Shown here one piece after another: positions 37,510 to 45,517 of a DNA stretch of 64,000 bases (the stretch's first letter is position 1; the number at the start of each line of letters is the position of its first letter). The stretch spans positions 99,288-163,287 of the forward strand of contig JAHZFJ010000007.1 in assembly GCA_019421365.1 (NCBI GenBank), read 5' to 3'. Made by a program: the position numbers and the translations under genes. The DNA comes from Lachnospiraceae bacterium. Lineage in GTDB: Bacteria; Bacillota; Clostridia; Lachnospirales; Lachnospiraceae. The notes under the pieces were generated by a model. The model was not told the origin of the DNA, searched no databases, and saw only the letters and a list, made by a program, of their open reading frames with translations.

Positions 37510-38895
37510 ATGAACGCATTATTTCTTAATGGTGCAAATTGTACGTTAGACGTCTGGAATAATCTACGAGAAGAATTTCGAGATATCAATTGTGATTTTG
37601 TAGAATATCCACATGATATAACAATGCATGCGACAAGTGTTGAAGATCTAACAAAATGGGTGTATCAAACATATAGAGAAAAGAACTATGATTATATCGT
37701 AGGACATAGTATAGGAGGAATAATTGGTTTAGAGCTTGTTGCCAAATACAAGATATCTTGTAAGAAACTAATCTTGATCGAATCGAATCTGCGACCAGCG
37801 AAGGAATTTTATCGAAACTTAATGACCCTGGACAATATGACTGTCTATGGAGAACAAGTCTTAAGTATGATACATAATGAAGCACCATATTATAATGATT
37901 GTCTTAAGTACTCCTTACAAGATAAATTTGATTATACAGATTATGTTAAAGAAATCGATTGTGAGATATATGGTATCTACGGTGATCGTGGACAAAGAGA
38001 TTATTATAAACGTATTGAAGAGTTATGCCTTTCTCCTGATTTAAATGAAAAGATAATATACCGATTCATAGAGGATTCTTGTCATATGCCTATGATTGAG
38101 AATCCAATAAGACTTTCCAACATAATTAAAGAATGCATGAAAAGCCAAGCAGAGATAACTAACGCAGAAGTAATCATGAGACAAGAATTTCATGTAGAAG
38201 AACTAAGAGAAGTATTAATACAAGAAGGTGCTTCTATAGTAGGTTTTGCAGATTTGTCTCACTTCGCAGAAGGCAACTTAAAACATGGTATATCAATAGC
38301 TTTGAAGCTTCCTGTTGATGTTGTAGGTGGGATAGAATACGGACCAACAAGGGAGTATTATGATACATATTATGTATGGAATGATAAGTTAAATCGGTTA
38401 GCAAAATTAGCTGAGTCTTATATTAAAGAAAAGGGCTACTATGCAATAGCGCAGACAACAGATGTAGTAAAGGAATATGGAAATTATCGTACTCCTATGC
38501 CACATAAAACAGTAGCAACGAACGCAGGGGTAGGGTGGATAGGAAAATGTGCACTTTTGGTTACAAAAGAGTATGGATCAGCTATTAGAATTACATCCGT
38601 CCTAACAGATGCACCACTAACGTATGGTGTTCCAATGAAAGAATCACTTTGTGGAAATTGTATGAGATGTACAAGGGCCTGTCCAGGACAAGCAATTAGT
38701 GGAGCAAACTGGAACATTGATATGGATAGAGACCTTTTCTTTGATCCTATCAAATGTCGTAAAAGTGCTAGAGAATTAGCTAAAGAACGTATTAATAAAG
38801 AAATAACACTGTGCGGTAAATGCATTCAAGTCTGTCCATATACGAATCGGTATCTAAGAACAGCTAGTGATATAACAGAATACCAGAACCAATAA
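37510..38895 (+). CDS. Alpha/beta-hydrolase fused to QueG-like double 4Fe-4S protein
   Basis: One uninterrupted 461-residue chain with two unrelated halves. Residues 1 to about 220 are an alpha/beta-hydrolase: MNALFLNGANCTLDVW, nucleophile elbow VGHSIGG (Ser67), and catalytic His in EDSCHMPMIENP. Residues about 230-461 resemble epoxyqueuosine reductase-type proteins: ASIVGFADLSHF, TPMPHKTVATNAGVGWIGK, then two ferredoxin-type clusters, CGNCMRCTRACP (Cys381, 384, 387, 391) and CGKCIQVCP (Cys435, 438, 442), with Cys416 between. Start at ATG 37510 (GGGAGG upstream). The C-terminal half is the stand-alone family often called 4Fe-4S double cluster protein. I know no established reaction for the fusion. 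Confidence 0.8.
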   Translation: MNALFLNGANCTLDVWNNLREEFRDINCDFVEYPHDITMHATSVEDLTKWVYQTYREKNYDYIVGHSIGGIIGLELVAKYKISCKKLILIESNLRPAKEFYRNLMTLDNMTVYGEQVLSMIHNEAPYYNDCLKYSLQDKFDYTDYVKEIDCEIYGIYGDRGQRDYYKRIEELCLSPDLNEKIIYRFIEDSCHMPMIENPIRLSNIIKECMKSQAEITNAEVIMRQEFHVEELREVLIQEGASIVGFADLSHFAEGNLKHGISIALKLPVDVVGGIEYGPTREYYDTYYVWNDKLNRLAKLAESYIKEKGYYAIAQTTDVVKEYGNYRTPMPHKTVATNAGVGWIGKCALLVTKEYGSAIRITSVLTDAPLTYGVPMKESLCGNCMRCTRACPGQAISGANWNIDMDRDLFFDPIKCRKSARELAKERINKEITLCGKCIQVCPYTNRYLRTASDITEYQNQ

Positions 38896-38931
38896 ATCTA
38901 TAATTGTAAGAAAATATTAAGGAATATCAGT

Positions 38932-38961
38932 TTGACAGGTTAGATTTAACGAACGTATAAT
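38932..38961 (+). promoter_or_regulatory. Strong sigma-A promoter with a 310-nt leader
   Basis: TTGACA (38932-38937), 18-nt spacer, TATAAT (38956-38961). Transcription should begin near 38968, so the mRNA has about 310 nt before the lipoprotein ATG. Confidence 0.8.
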
Positions 38962-38990
38962 GGCTTTATATGGAACCTAGGTTTTGTTAC

Positions 38991-39058
38991 TGACTATTTG
39001 ATAAAAGATTGAAAGGTCATAGATAACGTTGATGTTGAATAGTCATTATTTATTCAAC
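38991..39058 (+). promoter_or_regulatory. Leader segment with two mutually exclusive hairpins
   Basis: TGACTATT (38991-38998) can pair with AATAGTCA (39038-39045); alternatively GTTGAATA (39034-39041) can pair with TATTCAAC (39051-39058). The two share bases 39038-39041 and cannot form together, as in regulatory switches. No known riboswitch class is recognised. Confidence 0.4.
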
Positions 39059-39117
39059 ACCTATCTTCACTTGTGTATTAAAAAAGTAGTAAAAGCAAAA
39101 CTTTTAAAATGTAGATA

Positions 39118-39210
39118 AACTTCTTACCTAACACACTATGACTAAAAAACAGTAGTGTAGTACTTAGGTGTGTGACGTGTTTTGTGTCATAGAGCGTTAG
39201 GTAAGAAGTT
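39118..39210 (+). repeat. 93-nt imperfect inverted repeat in the lipoprotein leader
   Basis: Left arm 39118-39142 and right arm 39186-39210 are 25-nt reverse complements with two mismatches (AACTTCTTACCTAAC at the outer end); the 43-nt interior has no evident gene. It could be a structured RNA element or a small palindromic repeat. No U-tract follows. Confidence 0.65.
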
Positions 39211-39277
39211 ATGATAAATATGATTGGAGTTTTGCGATAATAATATTAACATACACAAGATTTGAAAGGAGAGAGTC

Positions 39278-40885
39278 ATGAAGAAAAATCTACTACTTGC
39301 ATTAATTGGGATCAGTTCTCTTTTACTGCTTATAAGTGGTTGTTCAAAGAATAATGAGAAAGAAACCATAAGCCATGGAACAAAAAACGAAGCCAATCAA
39401 GAAGAAGTCGATAATCAAGAAGATAGTCAAAATCAAGAGACTACAAACAACCAAGATGTAGATGATCTGAATGAAAATCAATCTTCTAATCAGGGTGCTG
39501 TGAATGCTGACAATACATATACGTGGGAAGAGATAACTGTCACGATACCAGAATCGTGGAAAGATAAGTATGTAATACGAACTTCAGAAGATGGTTTTTA
39601 CATCTTTCAGAAATCTTCTGATGATATTAATAAAGGAATGGGATTTTTATGTGGGTTTTATCGTAGCACAGTCGATGTGTTTGATGGGATAGAGTCAACG
39701 CCTCTAGCATATACAGATGATACTTTATATTGTGCTTCATATCCAACAGATATGTCATACTATTATGAGAATGAGGTAATAGCAAAAGAGTATGAACAGA
39801 TGTCAAAAGAGCTCCCCTTAATGGAAAAGTCGATCCATATTGATAAAGAAAATGTTAACTATAATCCTAGTGAATACGTATTACCAATGAGTAATACGAA
39901 GTTATATTCAAAGGAGTATTTAACCTGTTTTGATGATAATCGATTATGGATTGCAAGAAATGAAATCTATGCTAGATATGGGCGCAAGTTTGAAAATACA
40001 TATTTACAACAATATTTTGAGTCTTGTAGTTGGTACGAAGGTACAGAAGCAACTGACAAATTTGATGAATCAATATTGAATGAAATAGAAAAAACAAATT
40101 TAAATGCAATTAAGAGTGCTGAAGACGAGTATAATAAGGCCAATCCATATCCAATGAGATACAAAGTTGGTGAACAATTAGAAGTAGATCTTGATGGTGA
40201 TGGTAAGAAAAATAAGCTGGATTATCAACTTAAGAATGTGGCTGAAGATTCGGATAACTATAAAGCATATATAACAATTGATGGAACTACATTTGATTTA
40301 GAAGATTATGGTATATATCTTATAACTCCAGAAGAGAAAGGGTTCTATATTACAGATTTAGCAGATTTTAAAGATGGTCTTGAAATAGCAATTCTAGACT
40401 ATGGGCCAAGTTATGACTTGGAAACACATTTCTTTACATACAATGGGAAGTTAGAATATATTGGTACAGTATCAGGTTTTCCGTTTAAAGAATACAGCGG
40501 ATATGATGGGTTTGCTAATTCATTAACGGTGACTGGTACCATACGTGCAGATATTATTCATACATGTTACGCGAATGCGGATTGGAGATATGATGTTGAT
40601 AACAATAAATTAGTATTTCAAGATAATGGATATTATCCTTTGGTTGAAAAATCTCATGAATTATATGTTGACTTACCAGTTTATTATGGAATGGACGAAG
40701 ATTCTGCAACTAGTGTCATTAAAGCTCAGCAAGAAGTGTTTTTTGTGTCAACAGATGCAAAAGAATGGATTGAAGTAAAAGGAAAAGACGGAACAAGAGG
40801 TTTTATGCATATTAAAGATCAAAAAGTTGTGCCACTGGGGCGAGAAGCAACGGAAGTATTCTCGGATGTTTTTTTCGCAGATTAA
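39278..40885 (+). CDS. Lipoprotein with YARHG domain
   Basis: Cell-surface lipoprotein, 535 aa. Signal peptide LLLALIGISSLLLLISGCSK has the lipobox Cys; an Asn/Gln/Glu/Asp-rich flexible linker (about residues 22-75) follows. The YARHG domain is clear near residues 205-275: LWIARNEIYARYGRKFENTY and YFESCSWYEGTEATDKFDES. An EF-hand-like DLDGDGKKNKLDY follows, then a beta-rich domain and a possible SH3-like end (EWIEVKGKDGTRGFMHI). YARHG domains are extracellular and probably bind wall components, but no function is proven. GGAGAG precedes ATG 39278. Its leader is long and structured; a strong terminator follows. Confidence 0.82.
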   Translation: MKKNLLLALIGISSLLLLISGCSKNNEKETISHGTKNEANQEEVDNQEDSQNQETTNNQDVDDLNENQSSNQGAVNADNTYTWEEITVTIPESWKDKYVIRTSEDGFYIFQKSSDDINKGMGFLCGFYRSTVDVFDGIESTPLAYTDDTLYCASYPTDMSYYYENEVIAKEYEQMSKELPLMEKSIHIDKENVNYNPSEYVLPMSNTKLYSKEYLTCFDDNRLWIARNEIYARYGRKFENTYLQQYFESCSWYEGTEATDKFDESILNEIEKTNLNAIKSAEDEYNKANPYPMRYKVGEQLEVDLDGDGKKNKLDYQLKNVAEDSDNYKAYITIDGTTFDLEDYGIYLITPEEKGFYITDLADFKDGLEIAILDYGPSYDLETHFFTYNGKLEYIGTVSGFPFKEYSGYDGFANSLTVTGTIRADIIHTCYANADWRYDVDNNKLVFQDNGYYPLVEKSHELYVDLPVYYGMDEDSATSVIKAQQEVFFVSTDAKEWIEVKGKDGTRGFMHIKDQKVVPLGREATEVFSDVFFAD

Positions 40886-40933
40886 AGTGGTTACTTGAAG
40901 GTATGGTTATCATACTTCTATTGTTAAGAATAC

Positions 40934-40976
40934 AAAAAGTTTACTCGTTGCATGAATCAACGAGTAAACTTTTTTG
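40934..40976 (+). terminator. Rho-independent terminator after the YARHG lipoprotein
   Basis: 17-bp stem (40934-40950 with 40958-40974), 7-nt loop, T-run. A-rich left arm makes it usable on both strands. Confidence 0.92.
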
Positions 40977-41070
40977 GCATATGAGATAATCCACGAAGAT
41001 TATTTCACTAGTCAGTTATGCGTATCTGATAATTAGTATATAATAACAATATACATACATCTTAAAAGAG

Positions 41071-41274
41071 TTATTGGATTTTGCAACCAACATGTTCAAT
41101 ACAATTCGTTATAGAGTTAGGGTTGATTTTAGAATTATACGAAACTTCTATGGAACCTCTACCGAGATCTACATTTACCGTGTTAACACCATTAATTTTA
41201 CTTAAGGCGTTTTTAACCTGGGTTTTCTTATCTTCGTTAATTAAACCTGAGACGGAATAGTGTATTTTCTCCAT
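41071..41274 (-). CDS. HMA-fold (CopZ-like) small protein lacking the CxxC motif
   Basis: 67-residue protein with the beta-alpha-beta-beta-alpha-beta pattern of heavy-metal-associated domains: MEKIHYSVSGLINEDKKTQV, LSKINGVNTVNVDLGRGSIE and INPNSITNCIEHVGCKIQ. In CopZ and related chaperones the first loop is GMTCxxC; here it reads GLINEDK, so the metal-binding cysteines are absent. It therefore is unlikely to bind Cu(I) in the usual way, although two C-terminal Cys remain. GAAAGGAG precedes the ATG (minus strand). It is divergent from the his operon and has no P-type ATPase neighbour. Confidence 0.75.
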   Translation of the reverse strand: MEKIHYSVSGLINEDKKTQVKNALSKINGVNTVNVDLGRGSIEVSYNSKINPNSITNCIEHVGCKIQ

Positions 41275-41347
41275 AAGAACTCCTTTCGGTGCTTTATTAG
41301 ATACCTTTTTAGTGTTTGGATAAAGTAAATGAAATATTCCAAAAGGA

Positions 41348-41376
41348 TTGACATTAATTTTTCTTTAACGTATAAT
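41348..41376 (+). promoter_or_regulatory. Consensus promoter of the histidine operon
   Basis: Perfect TTGACA (41348-41353), 17-nt spacer, perfect TATAAT (41371-41376). The mRNA would start near 41383, directly at a 10-bp hairpin (41385-41394 with 41420-41429). No His T-box or leader peptide with His codons is seen. Confidence 0.88.
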
Positions 41377-41459
41377 AAATAAACATTTACTTTAGTAACG
41401 AATTATCACTTTAAAGCTATAAAGTAAATATGTGTGATTCAAAAAAATAGTGGATTAAT

Positions 41460-41475
41460 ACGGTAAGTTTACCGT
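41460..41475 (+). promoter_or_regulatory. Palindrome in the his leader, possible operator
   Basis: ACGGTAAGTTTACCGT has 7-nt perfect arms around GT, about 80 nt downstream of the predicted transcription start. It could be a repressor site or an RNA hairpin; which is not decidable from sequence. Confidence 0.45.
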
Positions 41476-41525
41476 TACCAAGAGAAATATAAATGAACGA
41501 AAAAGTGTAGGAAGGGTGTTAGATT

Positions 41526-42785
41526 ATGAATGACAAGTTATTACATACACCAGAAGGTGTTCGCGATATATACAATGGAGAATGTGAGAAGAAGTTAATT
41601 CTGCAAAATCGTATGCATGAGATTCTGAAATTATATGGTTTTAAGGATATTCAAACCCCTTCATTCGAGTTTTTTGACATCTTTAGTAAAGAAAGAGGGA
41701 CAATCGGCTCTAATGAGATGTACAAATTCTTTGACCGTGATGGAAATACTTTGGCACTTCGTCCGGATATGACGCCTGCAATTGCCAGGTGCGTTGCAAA
41801 ATATTATAGAGATGAGAATCTCCCTATTCGCCTATGCTATATGGGAAGCACATTTATAAACAACAGTAGTTACCAAGGTAAGTTAAAAGAAACTACACAA
41901 CTTGGTGCTGAATTGATTAACGATTCATCAGTTGATGCTGACGCACAGATGATTGCTATGTCGATTGAGTGTTTAAAGAAGGTTGGTTTAAAGGAATTCC
42001 AATTAGAGATAGGCCATGTAGATTTCTTCAATGGTTTGGTGGAAGAAGCCCGTTTTGAAGAGGAAGAGATTGAACAGTTACGTGCAGCAATTGAAGATAA
42101 GAATCTATTCGGTGTTGAAGAATTAGTATCAAGTAAACCAATAGATTCAAAGTTAAAGGAGATATTATTCAAACTACCTGAGTTATTCGGTAATGAGGAT
42201 ATACTCACCTATGCAAGTAGGATGACTAACAATGCAAAGGCAAAGAAAGCGATTGAGCGTTTGTGGAACGTATATAACATACTGAACTTATATGGATTAG
42301 GTGATTATGTTACTTTTGACCTTGGAATGCTTAGCAAATACAAATATTATACAGGTGTTATCTTCCGAGGCTTTACCTATGGAACTGGTGACGCTATTGT
42401 AACAGGCGGTCGTTATGACAAATTAGTTTGCCAATTTGGTAAGGATTCAGCTGCAATCGGAGTTGCCATTGTAGTGGATCAACTAATGAATGCTTTATCT
42501 AGACAAAAGATAGATGTAGAACTATTAGAGAATAACACCTTGATTTTATATCGCGAAGAATTCAGAAACTCTGCAATTACATTGGCTGGATATTTTAGAA
42601 GTCATGGAATGAACATTGAGATGTTAACTGTGTCAAGTTCTTTCCGGGTTAATGATTACAAAGAATATGCAAGACGTATAGGTATCGGTGGTATCTTAGT
42701 TATGGAAGATAATGAGGCAATTCAAGTAATCAATATGGTAGAGAATGTGACAAACATAGTTAAGATGTCAGACTTGATTCAGTAA
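41526..42785 (+). CDS. hisZ: ATP phosphoribosyltransferase regulatory subunit
   Basis: HisRS-like regulatory subunit that pairs with the short HisG to catalyse and feedback-regulate the first step of histidine synthesis. Class II synthetase-like fold: LLHTPEGVRDIYNGECEKK, TPSFEFFDIFS, DRDGNTLALRPDMTPAIAR (motif 2 region), and YTGVIFRGFTYGTGDAIVTGGRYDKL (split here: YTGVIFRGFTYGTG, VTGGRYDKL). It lacks an anticodon-binding domain competent for tRNA charging and the next gene is hisG, which separates it from HisS. Length 419 aa. AGGAAGGG precedes the ATG; first gene of the operon. Confidence 0.92.
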   Translation: MNDKLLHTPEGVRDIYNGECEKKLILQNRMHEILKLYGFKDIQTPSFEFFDIFSKERGTIGSNEMYKFFDRDGNTLALRPDMTPAIARCVAKYYRDENLPIRLCYMGSTFINNSSYQGKLKETTQLGAELINDSSVDADAQMIAMSIECLKKVGLKEFQLEIGHVDFFNGLVEEARFEEEEIEQLRAAIEDKNLFGVEELVSSKPIDSKLKEILFKLPELFGNEDILTYASRMTNNAKAKKAIERLWNVYNILNLYGLGDYVTFDLGMLSKYKYYTGVIFRGFTYGTGDAIVTGGRYDKLVCQFGKDSAAIGVAIVVDQLMNALSRQKIDVELLENNTLILYREEFRNSAITLAGYFRSHGMNIEMLTVSSSFRVNDYKEYARRIGIGGILVMEDNEAIQVINMVENVTNIVKMSDLIQ

Positions 42786-42804
42786 GGAAGGGGTTTATAA
42801 CAAT

Positions 42805-43443
42805 ATGAGATATTTAACATTCGCATTGGCCAAAGGTCGTTTGGCAAAGAAAACATTATCCATCTTAGAACGTATAGGCATAACTTGTGACGAGATGAAG
42901 GATCCGGAGTCTAGAAAACTTATCTTCGTGAATGAAGAGTTGAAATTAAAGTTCTTTCTTGCTAAAGCAACAGATGTTCCTACATACGTAGAATACGGCG
43001 CAGCGGATATTGGCGTTGTTGGTAAAGATACCATAATGGAAGAGGGACGCAAATTATATGAGGTTATTGATCTTGGACTAGGCAGGTGTAGAATGTGTGT
43101 AGCTGGACCCGCCTCAGCAAGAGAGTTGCTAAATCATGGAGAATTAATTCGTGTTGCTACCAAATACCCCAATATTGCAAAGGACTATTTCTATAATGTG
43201 AAGCATCAGACGGTAGAGATTATCAAACTAAATGGTTCCATAGAATTAGCACCAATTGTTGGATTATCTGAAGTAATCGTTGATATTGTGGAAACGGGCT
43301 CCACGCTACGTGAGAATGGCTTAGAAGTATTAGAAGAAATCTGCCCATTATCAGCTCGTATGGTTGTTAATCAAGTTAGTATGAAGATGGAACATGAGAG
43401 AATCCAAAAATTAATTACAAATTTAAGAGATGTTATCGTATAA
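42805..43443 (+). CDS. hisG: ATP phosphoribosyltransferase, short form
   Basis: Catalytic subunit of ATP-PRTase (ATP + PRPP to phosphoribosyl-ATP). At 212 aa it is the short form without the C-terminal regulatory domain, consistent with the HisZ gene 19 nt upstream. Motifs: LTFALAKGRLAKKTL at the N-terminus, ADIGVVGKDTI, and the PRPP loop EVIVDIVETGSTLRENGL. A strong intergenic hairpin lies between this gene and hisD. Confidence 0.94.
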   Translation: MRYLTFALAKGRLAKKTLSILERIGITCDEMKDPESRKLIFVNEELKLKFFLAKATDVPTYVEYGAADIGVVGKDTIMEEGRKLYEVIDLGLGRCRMCVAGPASARELLNHGELIRVATKYPNIAKDYFYNVKHQTVEIIKLNGSIELAPIVGLSEVIVDIVETGSTLRENGLEVLEEICPLSARMVVNQVSMKMEHERIQKLITNLRDVIV

Positions 43444-43467
43444 TAGGAAATTAATACTAGGATTTTG

Positions 43468-43518
43468 TAAGAATTCGTTGTAAAATGGACTTATGGAAGA
43501 TTTTACAATGAATTCTTA
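43468..43518 (+). repeat. 19-bp hairpin between hisG and hisD
   Basis: Arms 43468-43486 and 43500-43518 are complementary over 19 bp with one G-U pair and a 13-nt loop. No U-tract follows, so readthrough into hisD is expected; it may protect or process the polycistronic mRNA. Confidence 0.7.
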
Positions 43519-43548
43519 GTACATAGTTGCAGAGAAGGAGAGAATCCC

Positions 43549-44847
43549 ATGAGAATCGTTAAGATAGATGAACAGTCAAAAAACAATATATTAGTGAATT
43601 TATTACAAAGAAGTCCAAGTCAATACGAAGAGTATTCTGATCGCGTGAATGCCATTTTGAATGATGTAAGAACGAAAAAAGATGAAGCTTTATTCGATTA
43701 TACGAAGCGTTTTGATGGATGTGAATTAACAAAGGATACCATTCTTGTTACAGAGACAGAGATTGAAGAAGCATATTCTATCGTAGATCCTTCTTTATTA
43801 GATGTAATACGAAAAGCAATTGTTAATATTAGAAATTATCACGAGAAGCAGAAACAATATAGTTGGTTTGATTCTACACCAGAAGGAACTATTCTTGGAC
43901 AAAAGGTTACAGCACTTGAGAGTGTAGGAGTGTACGTTCCAGGTGGGAAGGCTGCATATCCATCTTCCGTATTAATGTGTGTAATCCCAGCCAAGGTAGC
44001 AGGGGTTGAACGTATCGTTATGGTTACACCACCTGGTAGAGATGGAGAAGTTAATCCGAATACCTTAGTAGCTGCGAAAGAAGCAGGTGTTACAGAAATT
44101 TATAAAGTAGGTGGAGCTCAAGCAATTGGAGCTCTTGCTTATGGAACAGAGAGCATCAAAAAAGTATGTAAAATTGTTGGTCCCGGTAATATATATGTGG
44201 CGTTAGCTAAGAAGGCTGTTTTTGGCTATGTTAGTATTGATTCCATTGCTGGTCCAAGTGAAATCTTAGTCTTAGCAGATGAAACAGCAAATCCAAGGTT
44301 TGTTGCAGCAGATTTATTATCGCAAGCAGAACATGATGAATTAGCATCTGCAATCTTAGTTACTACGAGTAAAGAACTTGCGGAGAAAGTATCAGAAGAA
44401 GTGGAAGGCTTTGTTAATATATTAGCAAGAAAAGAGATTATCCAAAAATCATTGGACAATTACGGATACATATTATTAGTGGATACGATGGAAGAGGCAA
44501 TAGACGTTGCGAACGAAATAGCTTCTGAACATCTTGAGATAATTACGAAAGACCCATTTAATATTATGACTAAGATCCGAAATGCAGGAGCAATATTCCT
44601 TGGAAGTTATAGCAGTGAGCCACTTGGAGACTATTTTGCTGGACCAAATCACGTATTACCAACGAATGGAACTGCCAAATTCTTCTCGCCTTTAAGCGTA
44701 GACGATTATATTAAGAAATCAAGTATAATCTCTTATTCAAGAGAAGCACTAGAACCAATACATAAGGATATTATTAAATTCGCAACAGAAGAACAATTAA
44801 CTGCACATGCGAATTCCATTGCGGTTCGTTTTGAAAAAGAAGGGTGA
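43549..44847 (+). CDS. hisD: Histidinol dehydrogenase
   Basis: Catalyses the last two oxidations, L-histidinol to L-histidine, with NAD and a zinc ion. Family blocks: LESVGVYVPGGKAAYPSSVL, MVTPPGRDGEVNP, KVGGAQAIGALAYGTESI, VGPGNIYVALAKKAVFG, IDSIAGPSEILVLAD, LLSQAEHDELASAIL (zinc ligands Gln/His) and SEHLEI, GPNHVLPTNGTAKF. Length 432 aa is normal. GAAGGAG precedes ATG 43549. The stop lies just before the hisB ribosome site. Confidence 0.95.
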   Translation: MRIVKIDEQSKNNILVNLLQRSPSQYEEYSDRVNAILNDVRTKKDEALFDYTKRFDGCELTKDTILVTETEIEEAYSIVDPSLLDVIRKAIVNIRNYHEKQKQYSWFDSTPEGTILGQKVTALESVGVYVPGGKAAYPSSVLMCVIPAKVAGVERIVMVTPPGRDGEVNPNTLVAAKEAGVTEIYKVGGAQAIGALAYGTESIKKVCKIVGPGNIYVALAKKAVFGYVSIDSIAGPSEILVLADETANPRFVAADLLSQAEHDELASAILVTTSKELAEKVSEEVEGFVNILARKEIIQKSLDNYGYILLVDTMEEAIDVANEIASEHLEIITKDPFNIMTKIRNAGAIFLGSYSSEPLGDYFAGPNHVLPTNGTAKFFSPLSVDDYIKKSSIISYSREALEPIHKDIIKFATEEQLTAHANSIAVRFEKEG

Positions 44848-44888
44848 CCGCAAAACTCAATACTAAAATAAAAGAAAGGAAGATGTCA

Positions 44889-45479
44889 ATGATAAGCAGA
44901 ACTTCGAAGATTAATCGGAAAACGAATGAGACAGATATTCAATTAGAACTTGATTTAGATGGCTCAGGTATTACTAATATCGATACAGGTATTGGATTCT
45001 TTGATCATATGTTAAATAGTTTTGCAAGACATGGTTTCATAGATTTAAATCTTAGGGTTACTGGAGATTTACATGTTGATGGGCATCATACAGTTGAGGA
45101 TACAGGAATTGTTCTTGGCCAGGCTATCAAAGAAGCGATAGGTGATAAGAAGGGAATTAAACGTTACGGTTCCGTAATATTGCCAATGGATGAGACTCTT
45201 ATGTTATGTTCGCTAGACTTATCTGGCAGACCATATTTTGTATATAATGTTGAACTAACGACAGATCGCGTAGGATATCTTGATACCGAGTTAGTGAAAG
45301 AATTTTTTTATGCAGTTTCATATTCCTCGGGTATGAATCTGCACATTAAGCAACTTGATGGCAGTAACAATCATCATATAATTGAAGCAATTTTCAAAGC
45401 ATTTGCTAAAGCGTTAGATGAAGCAACCAAATACGATGAGCGTATAACAGATGTTTTATCAACCAAAGGGGCTCTTTAG
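44889..45479 (+). CDS. hisB: Imidazoleglycerol-phosphate dehydratase
   Basis: Dehydrates imidazoleglycerol phosphate to imidazoleacetol phosphate. The metal-binding motifs GFFDHMLNSFARHG and DGHHTVEDTGIVLGQA, and the second-half counterparts EFFYAVSYSSGMNLH and NNHHIIEAIFKAFAKAL, are intact. This is the monofunctional enzyme without a histidinol-phosphatase domain. The open frame reaches back to 44844 overlapping hisD, but AAAGGA at 44875-44880 points to ATG 44889 (197 aa) as start; ATG 44883 is possible. Confidence 0.93.
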   Translation: MISRTSKINRKTNETDIQLELDLDGSGITNIDTGIGFFDHMLNSFARHGFIDLNLRVTGDLHVDGHHTVEDTGIVLGQAIKEAIGDKKGIKRYGSVILPMDETLMLCSLDLSGRPYFVYNVELTTDRVGYLDTELVKEFFYAVSYSSGMNLHIKQLDGSNNHHIIEAIFKAFAKALDEATKYDERITDVLSTKGAL

Positions 45480-45517
45480 GTAATGCCATTACACTCGACA
45501 AAACAAGGAGGTCAACT

